Assembly: GCA_030867875.1 (NCBI GenBank)
Contig: JAOWCC010001589.1
Location: forward strand, 142,697,745 to 142,761,744
Origin: Actinernus sp. WN-2022
Taxonomy: Eukaryota; Cnidaria; Anthozoa; Actiniaria; Actinernidae
Direction of reading: 5' to 3'
DNA: 64,000 nt
In this document: positions 44,035 to 54,459 of the stretch, piece by piece
How the letters are laid out: the number at the start of each line of letters is the position of its first letter
Position numbering within the stretch: the stretch's first letter is position 1
Notes under the pieces: generated by a model
The model's database searches: none
What the model saw: only the letters and a program-made list of their open reading frames with translations
What the model was told of the DNA's origin: nothing
Program-made: the position numbers and the translations under genes

Positions 44035-45406
44035 AGTAAGTATTAAACTTTAAAAAAAAACATCGACAAACTGAACATCTCACGAAAACATATGCTACGG
44101 TACATGTCTTTAGGGTCCAATATTATTAATATGGAGACTATCCAAGGTAGTACCATTGTATTTTTGGACAACACAGTCTTAGATTCTGTTGCTATTAAAG
44201 AGGCACTGTCAAGGGTCTCACTATATCCCAGGCAGAGATGATGGGAAATGCACTTATATTATGTCAGCAGTAGACACAGCAGTAATTATTGTAAAGGCGC
44301 ATCAAATAAAGTCTGGAGACACCATGGTAAAATAGTGTACAATGAAAATGTTTGAATTTGAAATTCACTGTTTGAGAAAGAATTCATAGTTTCACTTCAT
44401 CCTCAGATACCCCAAAAATGATTTTTTTTTGGGGGGGGGGTTGAAGGGTAGGGGAGAAGGAAAAGGGGTCGAATGAAAAGCACCTGGCATGGTGGGCATA
44501 AATGACCCTGAAATTGCCTGACCTGCCATTTTGACTAACAATTTTTAACTGGTTGAGCATTCCCAAAATTAGATTAATTGGCACAATTTCCTAAATAACT
44601 ATTGTCTGAAATTGAATGAAATATTCTCAGTTTACTATGGAAGTAAAATTTAAGGTTTTGGTTAAATTAGTTTTAGATAATGACATTATTGTGATGTCAA
44701 AAGAGTTAGTTCCTTTTTTGGTCAAATTCCTCATTTTCATTTAGCACAATTTCGTTATGATAAATATTAAGTTATTAAGGGCTCAAGGACATAATTAAAT
44801 CTACCATTGCTAATGAAAGTTTGCAGCCTCACAAAACCAAGAAAATTAAAGAGTGCATGGGCAATAATTATTCTCAAGGTGACTCCAAGGGTAAAGTCTT
44901 GTAGTCTGATGATGTCATCAAGTGATGTCACAATGACATCATCAAAATAAATAAAAAATCTAAATTCTCCATGGATTTTTGAACTACAAGTACTATTAAT
45001 TTATGAATATTTGCCGACCCTACAGATGCATAAAACCGAGCATGTACAACAAAAATGGAAGATTTTACAACACTTTTCAGTCCAATTTTAAGCTTTTTTG
45101 CAAATGAAAAGCCATAACTTGTGGAGAATGTTTTTTTAAATTTACAAGCTCTGAAATGTTATTTCCAGCATTTTCGATGTAATGTAAGGCTGGGGTCAGT
45201 TGAATAGACTGCAGTAAATAGCATATTCACAGTGCTCACTCAAGGGTTAGAGTTGAGTTTCTAATCAAAGTTATACAAAACAGAACAAAATCACTGCCAC
45301 AGCACAAAAATCACCAAAATTCCTGTTAAGCCCGGTCTTTATGGCTTAAAGGCAGCTACGCCCCTGACAGCAGAAGAGACAATCTATTTTAGAATGGTAG
45401 GTGTAT
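44035..45406. other. No gene recognised
   Basis: AT-rich, with one short G run at 44429-44440. No conserved frame or bounded repeat seen. Confidence 0.5.
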
Positions 45407-45946
45407 GTTTTTTTTTACCAAAACTAAGTTTAATATTAGAATCTGTTAAAGCAGATATTTCCAAATGTTGTGCTCATTTTCTGGTTGAATAAATAAACTA
45501 AAGGGGATCTCTTTAAAGAAGTACATTTGCGTGTAATAATTAATGACAGTATGTGGTTGACACTGAATTGAACCGAACTGAGCTGCCAAACAGTGCTGAA
45601 CCAAACAGGACCTTTATACACTGCATCAGCTAAGTTTTTCCCTTATCCGAGTCTGAGATGTGGTGTTAGACTTGTCATCTAACTATATCATGTTTAGCTT
45701 ACATACTCGGATAAGGGAAAACTTACATGTAGCTGACGCAGTATATAAATTAGTTCCTGTTTATTCTGTGCAGTTTGGTGGCTCAATTCAGCATCAACAA
45801 CAATACATGTATGTATATAGTTCTTTAAAGAGGTCCTCTTTAGTATATTTCTTCAACCAGAAAATGAGCACAACATTTGGTATACACTGAAAACATTTGC
45901 TTAACTAGATACTAATACTAAACTTAGTTTTGGTAAAAAAAACATG
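45407..45946. mobile_element. 540-bp fold-back element
   Basis: TTTTTTTACCAAAACTAAGTTTAATA pairs with the right end CTAAACTTAGTTTTGGTAAA, and AAATGTTGTGCTCATTTTCT with AGAAAATGAGCACAACATTT. Arms are moderately diverged. Confidence 0.75.
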
Positions 45947-46204
45947 CCTGTACGATTTCCATCTGCATTTTCTCGCCTCCTTTGGCCTCTGAAGCTTCGA
46001 AATATGGTACAAAAGGGTAATATCGAATTGGATTTTAACCATCAAATCCTAAACTAGAGACTTGTACACTAAATGTCAAGGAAAAGTCGCTTTACTGCAC
46101 TTCACTTTCAGTATATATCGAAATTCACATCTGCCATGTTGAGAGAGAAATAGTGTTCTGGTTCAGTAACGTCACAAGCCACCACAAGCACAGTTGAGAA
46201 AAAG

Positions 46205-46625
46205 TAATCAGGCTTCCTGTAGGCAAATTGAATAAAATTTCAAGGGTATTTTTTGCACAGTGTGTAAATTTTTCCCAAAAAAATATTTTAAACACAGAAT
46301 TTTCAGCTTTGACTGGTGGCTCAGAATGTGAAGTATATGAGAAGGTATGACGTCACATATGGGAAGAAAGTTTACTTTCAGAATGCAGAAGAAAGTAATT
46401 TGGTTTATCATATGGCTTTCAGCTACTTTAATGACAGTTATCAACGACTTCCAGGTTTGAAGAAGCAGAGACAAATGTTGCTGTGAAGATTTCGACAGAA
46501 AATCCAAGGATTTCCAAGAATTTGTTCCTGTGCTCCAAGCCGATCTTGAACCATGTAATACAGTGTTCATATGGGAATCTGATACCAAATAATTTTCGTA
46601 AAAAAAATTGTTTTAACTATTCACT
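46205..46625. repeat. Left arm of a large interrupted fold-back (partner 47215-47366 and 51446-51785)
   Basis: Contains TTTGACTGGTGGCTCAGAA, ACGTCACATATGGGAAGAAA and AAATCCAAGGATTTCC, all found inverted in the partner pieces. The partner is split by the 9-bp-TSD element at 47367-51445. Confidence 0.75.
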
Positions 46626-46647
46626 GCTGGCAAGTGTAAATAATTAA

Positions 46648-47012
46648 AGCCTGGTTTTCACTAGTGATGGAAGCCAATACGGAAGTGTAAGCATAAGAGA
46701 TTTATGTTCTTGTGAAATCAACATGACGGAAGCACAAGCCTCGTCCAGAAGAGAAACCCTCGCTTGAATGATATAGTTATATTGCCAGGGGCCTGAGAAT
46801 GAGCATTCTGATTGGCTAAATTATTCTGCTTCTGCTTACGTTTACTAGTTTTTACTGGAACATAAGCAATAGAAGCAGAAGTGGAGATGTAAGAATTAGG
46901 AAACCTTCCACTTCTGCTTCCATTGAGCTTCCACTTCCATCTCTGTTTCTTGAATTTCACTACAACATAAGGCTCCTTATGCTTCCGCTTCTGTCCCAAA
47001 TGAAAACTAGCC
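46648..47012. mobile_element. TTAA-flanked MITE
   Basis: AGCCTGGTTTTCACT at the left matches the inverted AAATGAAAACTAGCC at the right. TTAA at 46644-46647 and 47013-47016. Interior has repeated GGAAGCA/TGCTTCC-type words. Confidence 0.7.
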
Positions 47013-47016
47013 TTAA

Positions 47017-47188
47017 CTGATCAAAATTTGAGGGATGCAGCATGCAATCATGTTTTCAGTTTACTATGCATTTGTCTGTAAATTTTCCCACAGACTTTGA
47101 CTCGTTGTTTATATAGATAAATGTATGGTAAACTGAAAACAACATTGCACGCTTCCCAGCATTGCCACAGCCCTCAAATTTTGATCAG
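47017..47188. mobile_element. TTAA-flanked MITE, adjacent copy
   Basis: CTGATCAAAATTTGAGGG and CCCTCAAATTTTGATCAG are perfect ends. TTAA at 47013-47016 is shared with the neighbouring MITE and recurs at 47189-47192. Confidence 0.8.
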
Positions 47189-47551
47189 TTAATCTTTTAC
47201 CTGGTACCTTAAGCTTGCAGATAGTGAATAGTTCAAAAAAATATTTTTACGGAAAGTATCAGGCATCAGATTCCCATACGAACACTGTAATTGGCTCGGA
47301 GCACAGGAAGAAATTATTGGAAATCTTTGGATTTTTTGTTGAAATCTTTGCTAGCAACATTTGTCTTAGCCTGATTTTCAGACGGTCGAGGTCGTCCGCT
47401 CACTTCCTCCCACCTCCCCGTCTGATGGACTTTGACAGAAACCGTGTTCTGGTCATTGTTTCATTTTGACCAATCAGAGCGAACGTTTCATTTTTAGAGA
47501 ACTGAGGTATGCATGGAATGCCTAGTGCAACCTGCATGAAGGTGAAGCCAA

Positions 47552-47988
47552 ATGGTGGACTATACAAACGGACTCGATATGGCTTTGGAGAAAGCGTGCG
47601 AAACTTTCGACATTTCTGAATTATTTCCCAAACAGAGAAAGGCATTATTATACTTTGTTTCCCGGAAGGACCTTTGCTACCACAGCTGTATATAAGGCGA
47701 CGACCAGGTCGAGAATCGAGAGAGGAGAAATTATGTAGTCTTCTACAAAACGTCAGAATCACGGCTCTTTCATGCACTGCAGAATATGTTCTACAGCTTC
47801 AAACTTATAGAAACAGAACATGGAGAAACATGTTGTCCTCAGACGTGTACCGGGAAAATCTGATAGGAAGCGCTATTGATATTGCAATGTTTATGTATCT
47901 ACTAGCTACGGGCTTTGGAAAATCATTAATCTTCCTCGACCGCTTTGTATATGTAGCCTGCATCGCATCCGAACTGAACCCCGGTTAA
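47552..47988 (+). pseudogene. RecQ-like helicase N-terminal fragment, left arm
   Basis: From ATG 47552 the translation runs MVDYTNGLDMALEKACETFD, then ISELFPKQRKALLYFVSRKD, the usual lead-in to helicase motif I in RecQ-like proteins. Motif I itself, ATGFGKSLIF, appears in another frame at about 47912-47941 after a disrupted stretch. Later helicase motifs are absent. A decayed captured or resident helicase fragment, not functional. Confidence 0.6.
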
Positions 47989-48597
47989 GTCCGTCTGCAA
48001 ATTAACGAACGAAAACTTGTTCTGGACCCCCAACGGAGTAGCACAATTATATGTACCCTCCTCTATTGGTTTTTACTAATGCTCATTCTTACACGTCTTC
48101 TGAATGGCCATTCAACTGTCACCAGCCTCGGAGATTATGTTCGTTTGCATCTGAGTCAGCTGTTTACTTGGGATTTCTCGCCCTAGACGAGCTCAGTCGT
48201 CATTTCTCTGTGTTTTACTATTGGAGAAGGTTGGGTTTATTTCAATTTCAGGTCAGGTTTTGAAATAATGTAACATAATAGGCTGCCCGTGGTTTAGTGC
48301 CACATGAAAGGAAACTTGCCGAACACATTAAATAGAATCTGTCACGACAAAATGCTCGTTCGAGGAACACACAAACAAATCTCCCATGGAAAGATCTAGT
48401 ATGTGCCACATCTGAACTCAACTACAGTCAACTGCTCTTAATGTTCTAGCAAACAAATCTTAATATCAAACTGATATCGTACATATGCCATTGCTTAATT
48501 TCTCAACGTGACATATTTTGAAATTTAAATTAGCCGTAAGTCGCACTGGTGACAGTTGAATGGCCATTCAGAAGACGTGTAAGAATGAGCATTAGTA

Positions 48598-50331
48598 GAT
48601 AGATAGATAGATCTTTATTTATACACGGTAAAAAATTCATCAGGCTGTTTACAATAATATGTGTAATAAGAATAATAAGATAATATTATGATTTAACTAA
48701 CCTATATGTACTAATGTACTTAGCTATTTAAAACTACGATTATATGTTAAATATAAAAAATCAATAAAAAACCTGCTTTCCATGAATGCCGTGTTTCTTA
48801 CTTTACTGAGAAAAGTGCTCATTTAGTAATTTCTTAAATTTGCTCAGATATTCAGCTTGCCTTAAGTTTCCTGGTAAACCGTTCCAGAGAACAGCACTGC
48901 TATAGCTGAAGCTGTTTTTGCGATAATCGGTACGCGGCAGGGGAATCTTAAGTTTATTTGCGGAGTCTCTCAAAGCATATGAGGCAACATCATCGCGTTT
49001 AATGAACTTGGAGCTAAGGTATTCCGGGGTGAGACCATGTAATGATTTAAAAACCATAATTGCTTCTTGCATTTGACGCTGTGTTTGTAGGCTTTTCCAA
49101 CCCAGATCCTGCATTAGTCTGTCGGCATCGGCATCAAAGGTTGAAAAAGTTAACACTCGAGCAGCGCGATTCTGTAGCTTTTGTAGTTTGTTTGCTAATG
49201 TTTTGCCGCATTTCCCCCAAATAACATTACAATAATCGAAATAAGGCTGTACTAAAGCGTTATGGATATAATGCAATGTTGGCCTCATCCGCTTAATGGC
49301 TCCAATGCCAGAGGCAATCTTTTTTGATAACTTTTCTAAATGGCTTCGCCAGGTGAGATTTTCGTCAATCAATAATCCAAGAGATTTGGCGGTTGCTACT
49401 TGCTTTACTGGAGCGCCATTGATTGTGACCTCAGGAGCCTCAGCCAACGTGCTCAATTTCTGCCTGGAGCCGATTAGCATAAATTCAGTTTTCGTCATAT
49501 TTAGGGTCAGTTTATTAACTGTCAGCCACCTGCTGATATTTTCCAGATCTTAATTTAGATAGGTCTGGAGTGAACTTAAATCAGCATCAGCGTATGTTAT
49601 ATGGGTGTTGTCTGCATACAATCTAGGTTGACAGGTTAATAAACAGTTAGGAAAATCGTTTATATAGAGCAGAAATAGCAATGGGCCTAGGATTGTCCTC
49701 TGAGGCACGCCACATTTAAATGTGAAGAATTTTGAGAGAGAACCGTTCACAACACATTTTTGTGTGCGGTCTTTTAAATATGACTTGAACCAGTTGTGAG
49801 CGATTCCCTGTATCCCATAATGAGCCATTTTAGATAATAAAATCTCGTGATCGACCGTGTTGAACGCTTTTTTAAAATCTAAGAATACTACGGCATTAAC
49901 GTTCCCACGGTCGATATTATATGCCCAATTGTCGGTAGCCTCCAGAAGGGTCGTAACGGTGGAATGAAAGGATCGGAATCCAGATTGCTGTTTTGAAATG
50001 ATGTCATGTTTTGACAAGTATTCATACAATTGATTACACACTATCCTTTCACACACCTTCGCCACAGTTGAGATCACCGAAATCGGGCGGTAATTATTCA
50101 TCTCACTCCGTTCACCTGCCTTGTATAGCGGCGTGACTTTGGCGCATTTCCAGGCATTTGGAAACACGCCAAATTCTAATGATCTATTAAAAATTTCACA
50201 CAGTGACGTAGATATAAGATCGGCACATTCACGAATAAGCCTGGCAGATATTTTATCAAGACCAGTGGCCTTTGACTTTGAGAGTTTATTTAGAAGAGAA
50301 TGAACTTTGGTACTGCTTGTAGGACTTGTAG
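48598..50331 (-). mobile_element. 5'-truncated LINE nested in the fold-back element
   Basis: Contains the RT pseudogene below. The 3' end on the minus strand is TTACCGTGTATAAATAAAGA followed by a TCTA microsatellite, typical of CR1/L2/jockey-like elements that end in short repeats. TAGT abuts both ends, a possible short target duplication. The inserted site splits the right arm of the host fold-back between GAGCATTAG and GAAAACCAAT. Confidence 0.75.
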
Positions 50332-50341
50332 TGAAAACCAA
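48803..50341 (-). pseudogene. Non-LTR reverse transcriptase, C-terminal two thirds
   Basis: The frame from 50341 holds RT motifs in order: SKATGLDKISARLI, NNYRPISVISTVAKVCERIV, VVFLDFKKAFNTVDHE (motif A), GVPQRTILGPLLF (usually GVPQGSILGP) and YADNTHIT (usually YADDT, so a catalytic Asp is lost). One TAA at about 49549 breaks the frame; it resumes in the same frame to 48803 with LGLLIDENLTWRSH and the usual LINE C-terminal region (YFDYCNVIWG, ALRDSANKLKIPLPRT). Endonuclease and N-terminus are absent. Confidence 0.9.
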
Positions 50342-50906
50342 TCAAAGGAGGGTACATATAATCGTGCTACTCCACTGGGGGTCCAAAACAAGCTTTCGTT
50401 CGTTAATTCGCAGACGGACTTAACCAGGGTTCAGTTCGGATGCGACGCAGGCTATATATATATGCTGTATTAAAATGTAATGTCTCCTAGAATGTTAGCA
50501 TTTAGAAGACCAAATATTTCATGAAATGTAATGATTTTTTAAAGCAGTGAACACACATACTGAGTATGTCATGGTAATAGTTTCACGACATTTGGGCAAT
50601 TATTTATGTTTGCAAAAAAAAATTAACACACTTTATTTCAACAATTTTGCTGTCCTAAAAGCTGAAATATCTTAGCTTTTTCGCCTTAAGAAGACTAAAT
50701 CTTTCATATGGAATGGCATGAATTTTTTACAGAAGTGAACACATATAATAGTGAATATCTCATTGTAAAAGTTGGATTACATTTGCCTAAATATTTATGT
50801 TATCAGAATTTTGAACAGTCTTGATTTTGACAAATTGTAAAGTACAACAAATCCGGTAGTTAGATCAGTGTTGTGACCATGTGCTTGAAATACTGTACGA
50901 AAAATC

Positions 50907-51260
50907 CTATTTAAAAAGTTCCTGCTGCCCAAAAAACCATAGCAGCTCAAACAGGATATGGTTAGAGTTAGTTCTGAGAAATAGACATACATGTAAGTTT
51001 GAAGCTGTAAGACATAAGAATTCTGCAGTGCAGGAAAGTGTGTGATTCTGGCGAGCTGTACAGTCTAGAAGGCTACATAATTTCTCCTCTCTCGATTCTC
51101 TACCTGGTCGTCGCCTATAGATGCAGCTGCGAGGGCCAAGGTCCTTCCGGGAAACGAGGGGTAATATTGCCTTTCGCTGTTTGGGAAATAATTCAGAAAT
51201 GCTGAAAGTTTTGCATGCTTTCTCCAAAGCCATATCAAGTCTGTTTGTATCGTCCGCCAT
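50907..51260 (-). pseudogene. RecQ-like helicase N-terminal fragment, right arm
   Basis: Starts MADDTNRLDMALEKACKTFS and continues ISELFPKQRKAILPLVSRKD, about 85 percent identical in protein to the left-arm fragment over the first 40 residues. It then runs into the same disrupted stretch. Motif I is not preserved in this arm. Confidence 0.6.
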
Positions 51261-51785
51261 TTGGCTTGTCCTTCATGCAGGCTCCACTGGACATTCCACG
51301 CATACCTCAGTTCTCTAAAAATAAAACCTTCGCTCTGATTGGTCGAAATGAAATGACGTCAGGAACATGGTTTCTGCCAAAGTCCATCAGACGGGGAGGT
51401 GGGAGGAAGTGAGTGGACAACCTCGACCGTCTGAAAATCAGGCTACATTTGTCTCTGCTTCTTCTCACTTGGAAGTCAATGATAACTGATATTTGTAGTA
51501 TCTTGAGTCATTAGAGCAGCCGAAAGCTATACACATGTACAATAAGCCAAATTACTTTCTTCTGGCATTCTGAAAGTAAATGTTCTCCCCATATGTGACA
51601 AAAAAATCATTATGAAATGTGAAATAAAGTATTGTATTGTATACATTCTCATAAACTCTGCTAACACTGCATTTCTGAGCCACCAGTCAAAGTTGAAAAT
51701 GCTGCATTTAAAAAAAAAATTCTGGAAAATTTACACACTGGAAAAACAGCTACCCTTGAAATATTGTTTTAATACACTTAAGGAT

Positions 51786-53210
51786 TGTATTCAAAAATGG
51801 TTGATTTTAGGGTTCAGTTCCCCTTCAAAGTAGTTGTGTAGATGTAGTATTCAAATGAATAAGTTCAGACTGCTATATAATTTTTTGTGTACAGATGACA
51901 CAAGCCCTGTAATTTGTGAAGTCAGGTACAGGGAATAAATTAGTCCACAACATTGAAAATATGGAATAACAGCTTCTAATTGCAGACCATTGTGTTTTCT
52001 TTGTGCTGGAGGTGTGATTGTTTTCCTTGGTATGTTGACGTATGATACTGGGAAATTTGCACTGAATTGAGCCACCACACAATCTACAGTTATCAGCAGA
52101 GAATCAAACTTGAAAACAAATTTTCTCTTCTAGATGTGCAACACAGATAAATAAAATAGCAGAAATTTTCTTTCAAATACATCTTTGTATAATCATTGGG
52201 TTAACTTCGGGTTCAGTTTCAGTTCCCCTTTAAAAAACTTCAACATTGAAGGAGTTGATAGGGAAAGTGTTTGTTCACATAAACATCACAGCAGTTCTTG
52301 AAAAGAATTCCATAAAAATCCTTTGTCCGAATAATTTAACCAAAGAAATGCAGGAAAATGAATGTGAACTTTGCTTGTTATTGTGTAGTGCTTTGACTCG
52401 ACTGTCCTTTCATTCAATCATTGTTCCAGTAAATATTGGGTTGTTAGCAATGTTGTTTTTTCACCAAGTTATTTTGGATACATTACCACTCAGCTGCATC
52501 ATTCGTCTCAAATCAGTTCTGTTTCCCAAACATATACACGTACAACGTATGTCTCAGTGATTTCTTTTCAAAGTGGTATTGTGATCAATAAATATTTTGA
52601 TGGAATTTTTTTTTGCTGGAAGTGTTATTGCTTTAATTTTGGTTCTCAAATTTTGCAGATCTCGAATACATGTACTGCATTATTATATGTACATTGTACG
52701 TTAGAAAAAAATAATTGTTTGAGACTCAAGGGTACATGTACCAAATGTCCTACTTGCAGAACCTTCATTGCTCCCTTTCTGTAATTGGACTGGTGGGGGA
52801 GAGAAGGCTCTGCCCCCATCACAACATTATTTGATCTAACTGCCATCCACAACTATTGCCAAATAAATTATAAAACCATACAGTATGTATGCTTCTGTAA
52901 AATTTGATTTAAATTTGAGCCTGCTATGATACTGTGCACCTGCCAATGTCAATCATTAGTTTGCATACTAATTACTGTGGGATCACTTTCTTCTCATTGG
53001 TCAACCCATCTAAGCATGGCAAAAGTGTTTTTGTGTTGCTTAGTAACACAATGCATGCGCAACACTCAATGTTGTGACTGGGGCAGAGCTTTCAGGAAGG
53101 AGGAATAGAAGGTTCTGCAAGCAGGGAAGGGTACCAAAATGAAATGAACTTAAAGTGCCAATGAAATGAAAAATTCGATCCCGTTTTTTATTTTATTTTA
53201 TTAAATTCTA
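51786..53210. other. No gene recognised
   Basis: AT-rich, with scattered short ORFs that show no recognisable domain. I examined 52246-52560 (104 residues, hydrophobic) and found no support for a gene. Confidence 0.5.
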
Positions 53211-53211
53211 G

Positions 53212-53686
53212 GCTTCTCTTAGTCATTTTGTGCAATTAAAAATCAATTTGGAGAGCGCGAACATATTTTTTTTCCGTATCGAAGTCAGGCAAAATTGCCA
53301 AAATCAGGCGACACTTTTCTGCCGTTAATGATATGGTAACCACATGCATGATGTCACTAGGTCTGTGCATTTATATTCATCTCCATAAATACTACAAAAT
53401 AAGTGCATTTTTGGCCAGTTTTCAATTTAAATATGTAATACTTTGAGAAACCTTTGACGATGGCCATAATTTTTCTAATAGAATCCTTGCAGTCAGCCAT
53501 ATTTACTTTTGTGAATATAAATGTAGGATCTAGTGACATCACGCATATGATTAGCATATCTTTAATGGCATAAAAATTGTCGCCTAATTTTGGCAATTAT
53601 GCCTGACTTCGATAAGAAATAAAATTATGTTTGCGCTCTCCAAATTGATTTATCATTGCACAAAATGGCTAAGGGAAGCCTATAAG
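53212..53686. mobile_element. 475-bp element with ~100-bp inverted ends
   Basis: GGCTTCTCTTAGTCATTTTG pairs with CAAAATGGCTAAGGGAAGCC, and CAATTTGGAGAGCGCGAACA with the TTTGCGCTCTCCAAATTG region. TCAGGCGACAC and GTCGCCTAA lie at the inner ends. Confidence 0.8.
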
Positions 53687-54359
53687 GAGCAACTATAGAA
53701 TACCCGGCCATTTGGGTCATTAATAATTCATGTTCTCAAATTTTCATACAAACCTTCTAAAAACCTAACCCTGAAATTAAAAAAAAACCTAACCATTTTC
53801 GACTCCAAATCATTTATAGAACGACCCTACATACACCTGCACTATAATGAATAAGTTAACATAGTTTAGCACAGTTTTCAAGTGATCTTTTGAAGTGGAC
53901 GGGTATTCTATACTTTAGCCGCCGAAGGTATGGTGTGATAATTTCTAACTAGAGACTAGAGTAAAATTCATATTTTTCGGCTAAACCACACAAATTGGAC
54001 CTTCAAATTCGTATAAAATCTTACCTGGATATTCTTCTAATGTTCAGAGTTGTTTGGAGTCTGTTTTGCTTTGTCCTTGAAGTCATCTGCACAGATATTG
54101 TAAGTACTCCAAGATAACAGCAATTCTTCAAGATGACAAAATGGTGGACGCAAACTGGAATGTTTCGTATTGCATTGTGGTCCATACACAAACCACAGGC
54201 GTCCCAGACTCTCGGGATTATTCCTCAACTGGGCGAAAACGGCTAGAATTCGTCCATATTTTCCGACTGGCAATAAGAGAGGTTATTAGTTGGCTAAGCA
54301 GCTAATACGGCTGTGTATTTTTACGAGTCATTTGAATTTTGGACAGCGTTTAGGCTACA

Positions 54360-54455
54360 CTGGTTCCAGAGGTTTTCAGAGAGAGCCACGGAGATAGAGG
54401 CTGTGAAGCGGCTATTTTTCCGCGGCTGTTCTCTCTAGAAAACCTCTGGAACCAG
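54360..54455. mobile_element. Hairpin MITE
   Basis: CTGGTTCCAGAGGTTTTCAG pairs with TAGAAAACCTCTGGAACCAG, then GAGAGAGCCACGG with CCGCGGCTGTTCTCTC. Confidence 0.8.
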
Positions 54456-54459
54456 GGTA

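Larger units (their letters stand above)
47367..51445. mobile_element. Fold-back element with 9-bp target duplication and RecQ-like helicase fragments
   Basis: Ends TAGCCTGATTTTCAGACGGT and its complement; CATTTGTCT at 47358-47366 recurs exactly at 51446-51454. Arms: 47367 to about 48126, and, inverted, 48549-48596 plus about 50332-51445, with extra sequence near 50470-50990 on the right. Both arms carry the start of a helicase-like ORF. A 9-bp duplication with long inverted ends is Mutator-like, but no transposase supports that, so the superfamily is open. A LINE is nested in the right arm. Confidence 0.75.

Noticed and set aside
52246..52560. 104-residue hydrophobic ORF
   Set aside because: No domain, no conserved block and no splice or promoter context; length is within chance for AT-rich DNA.
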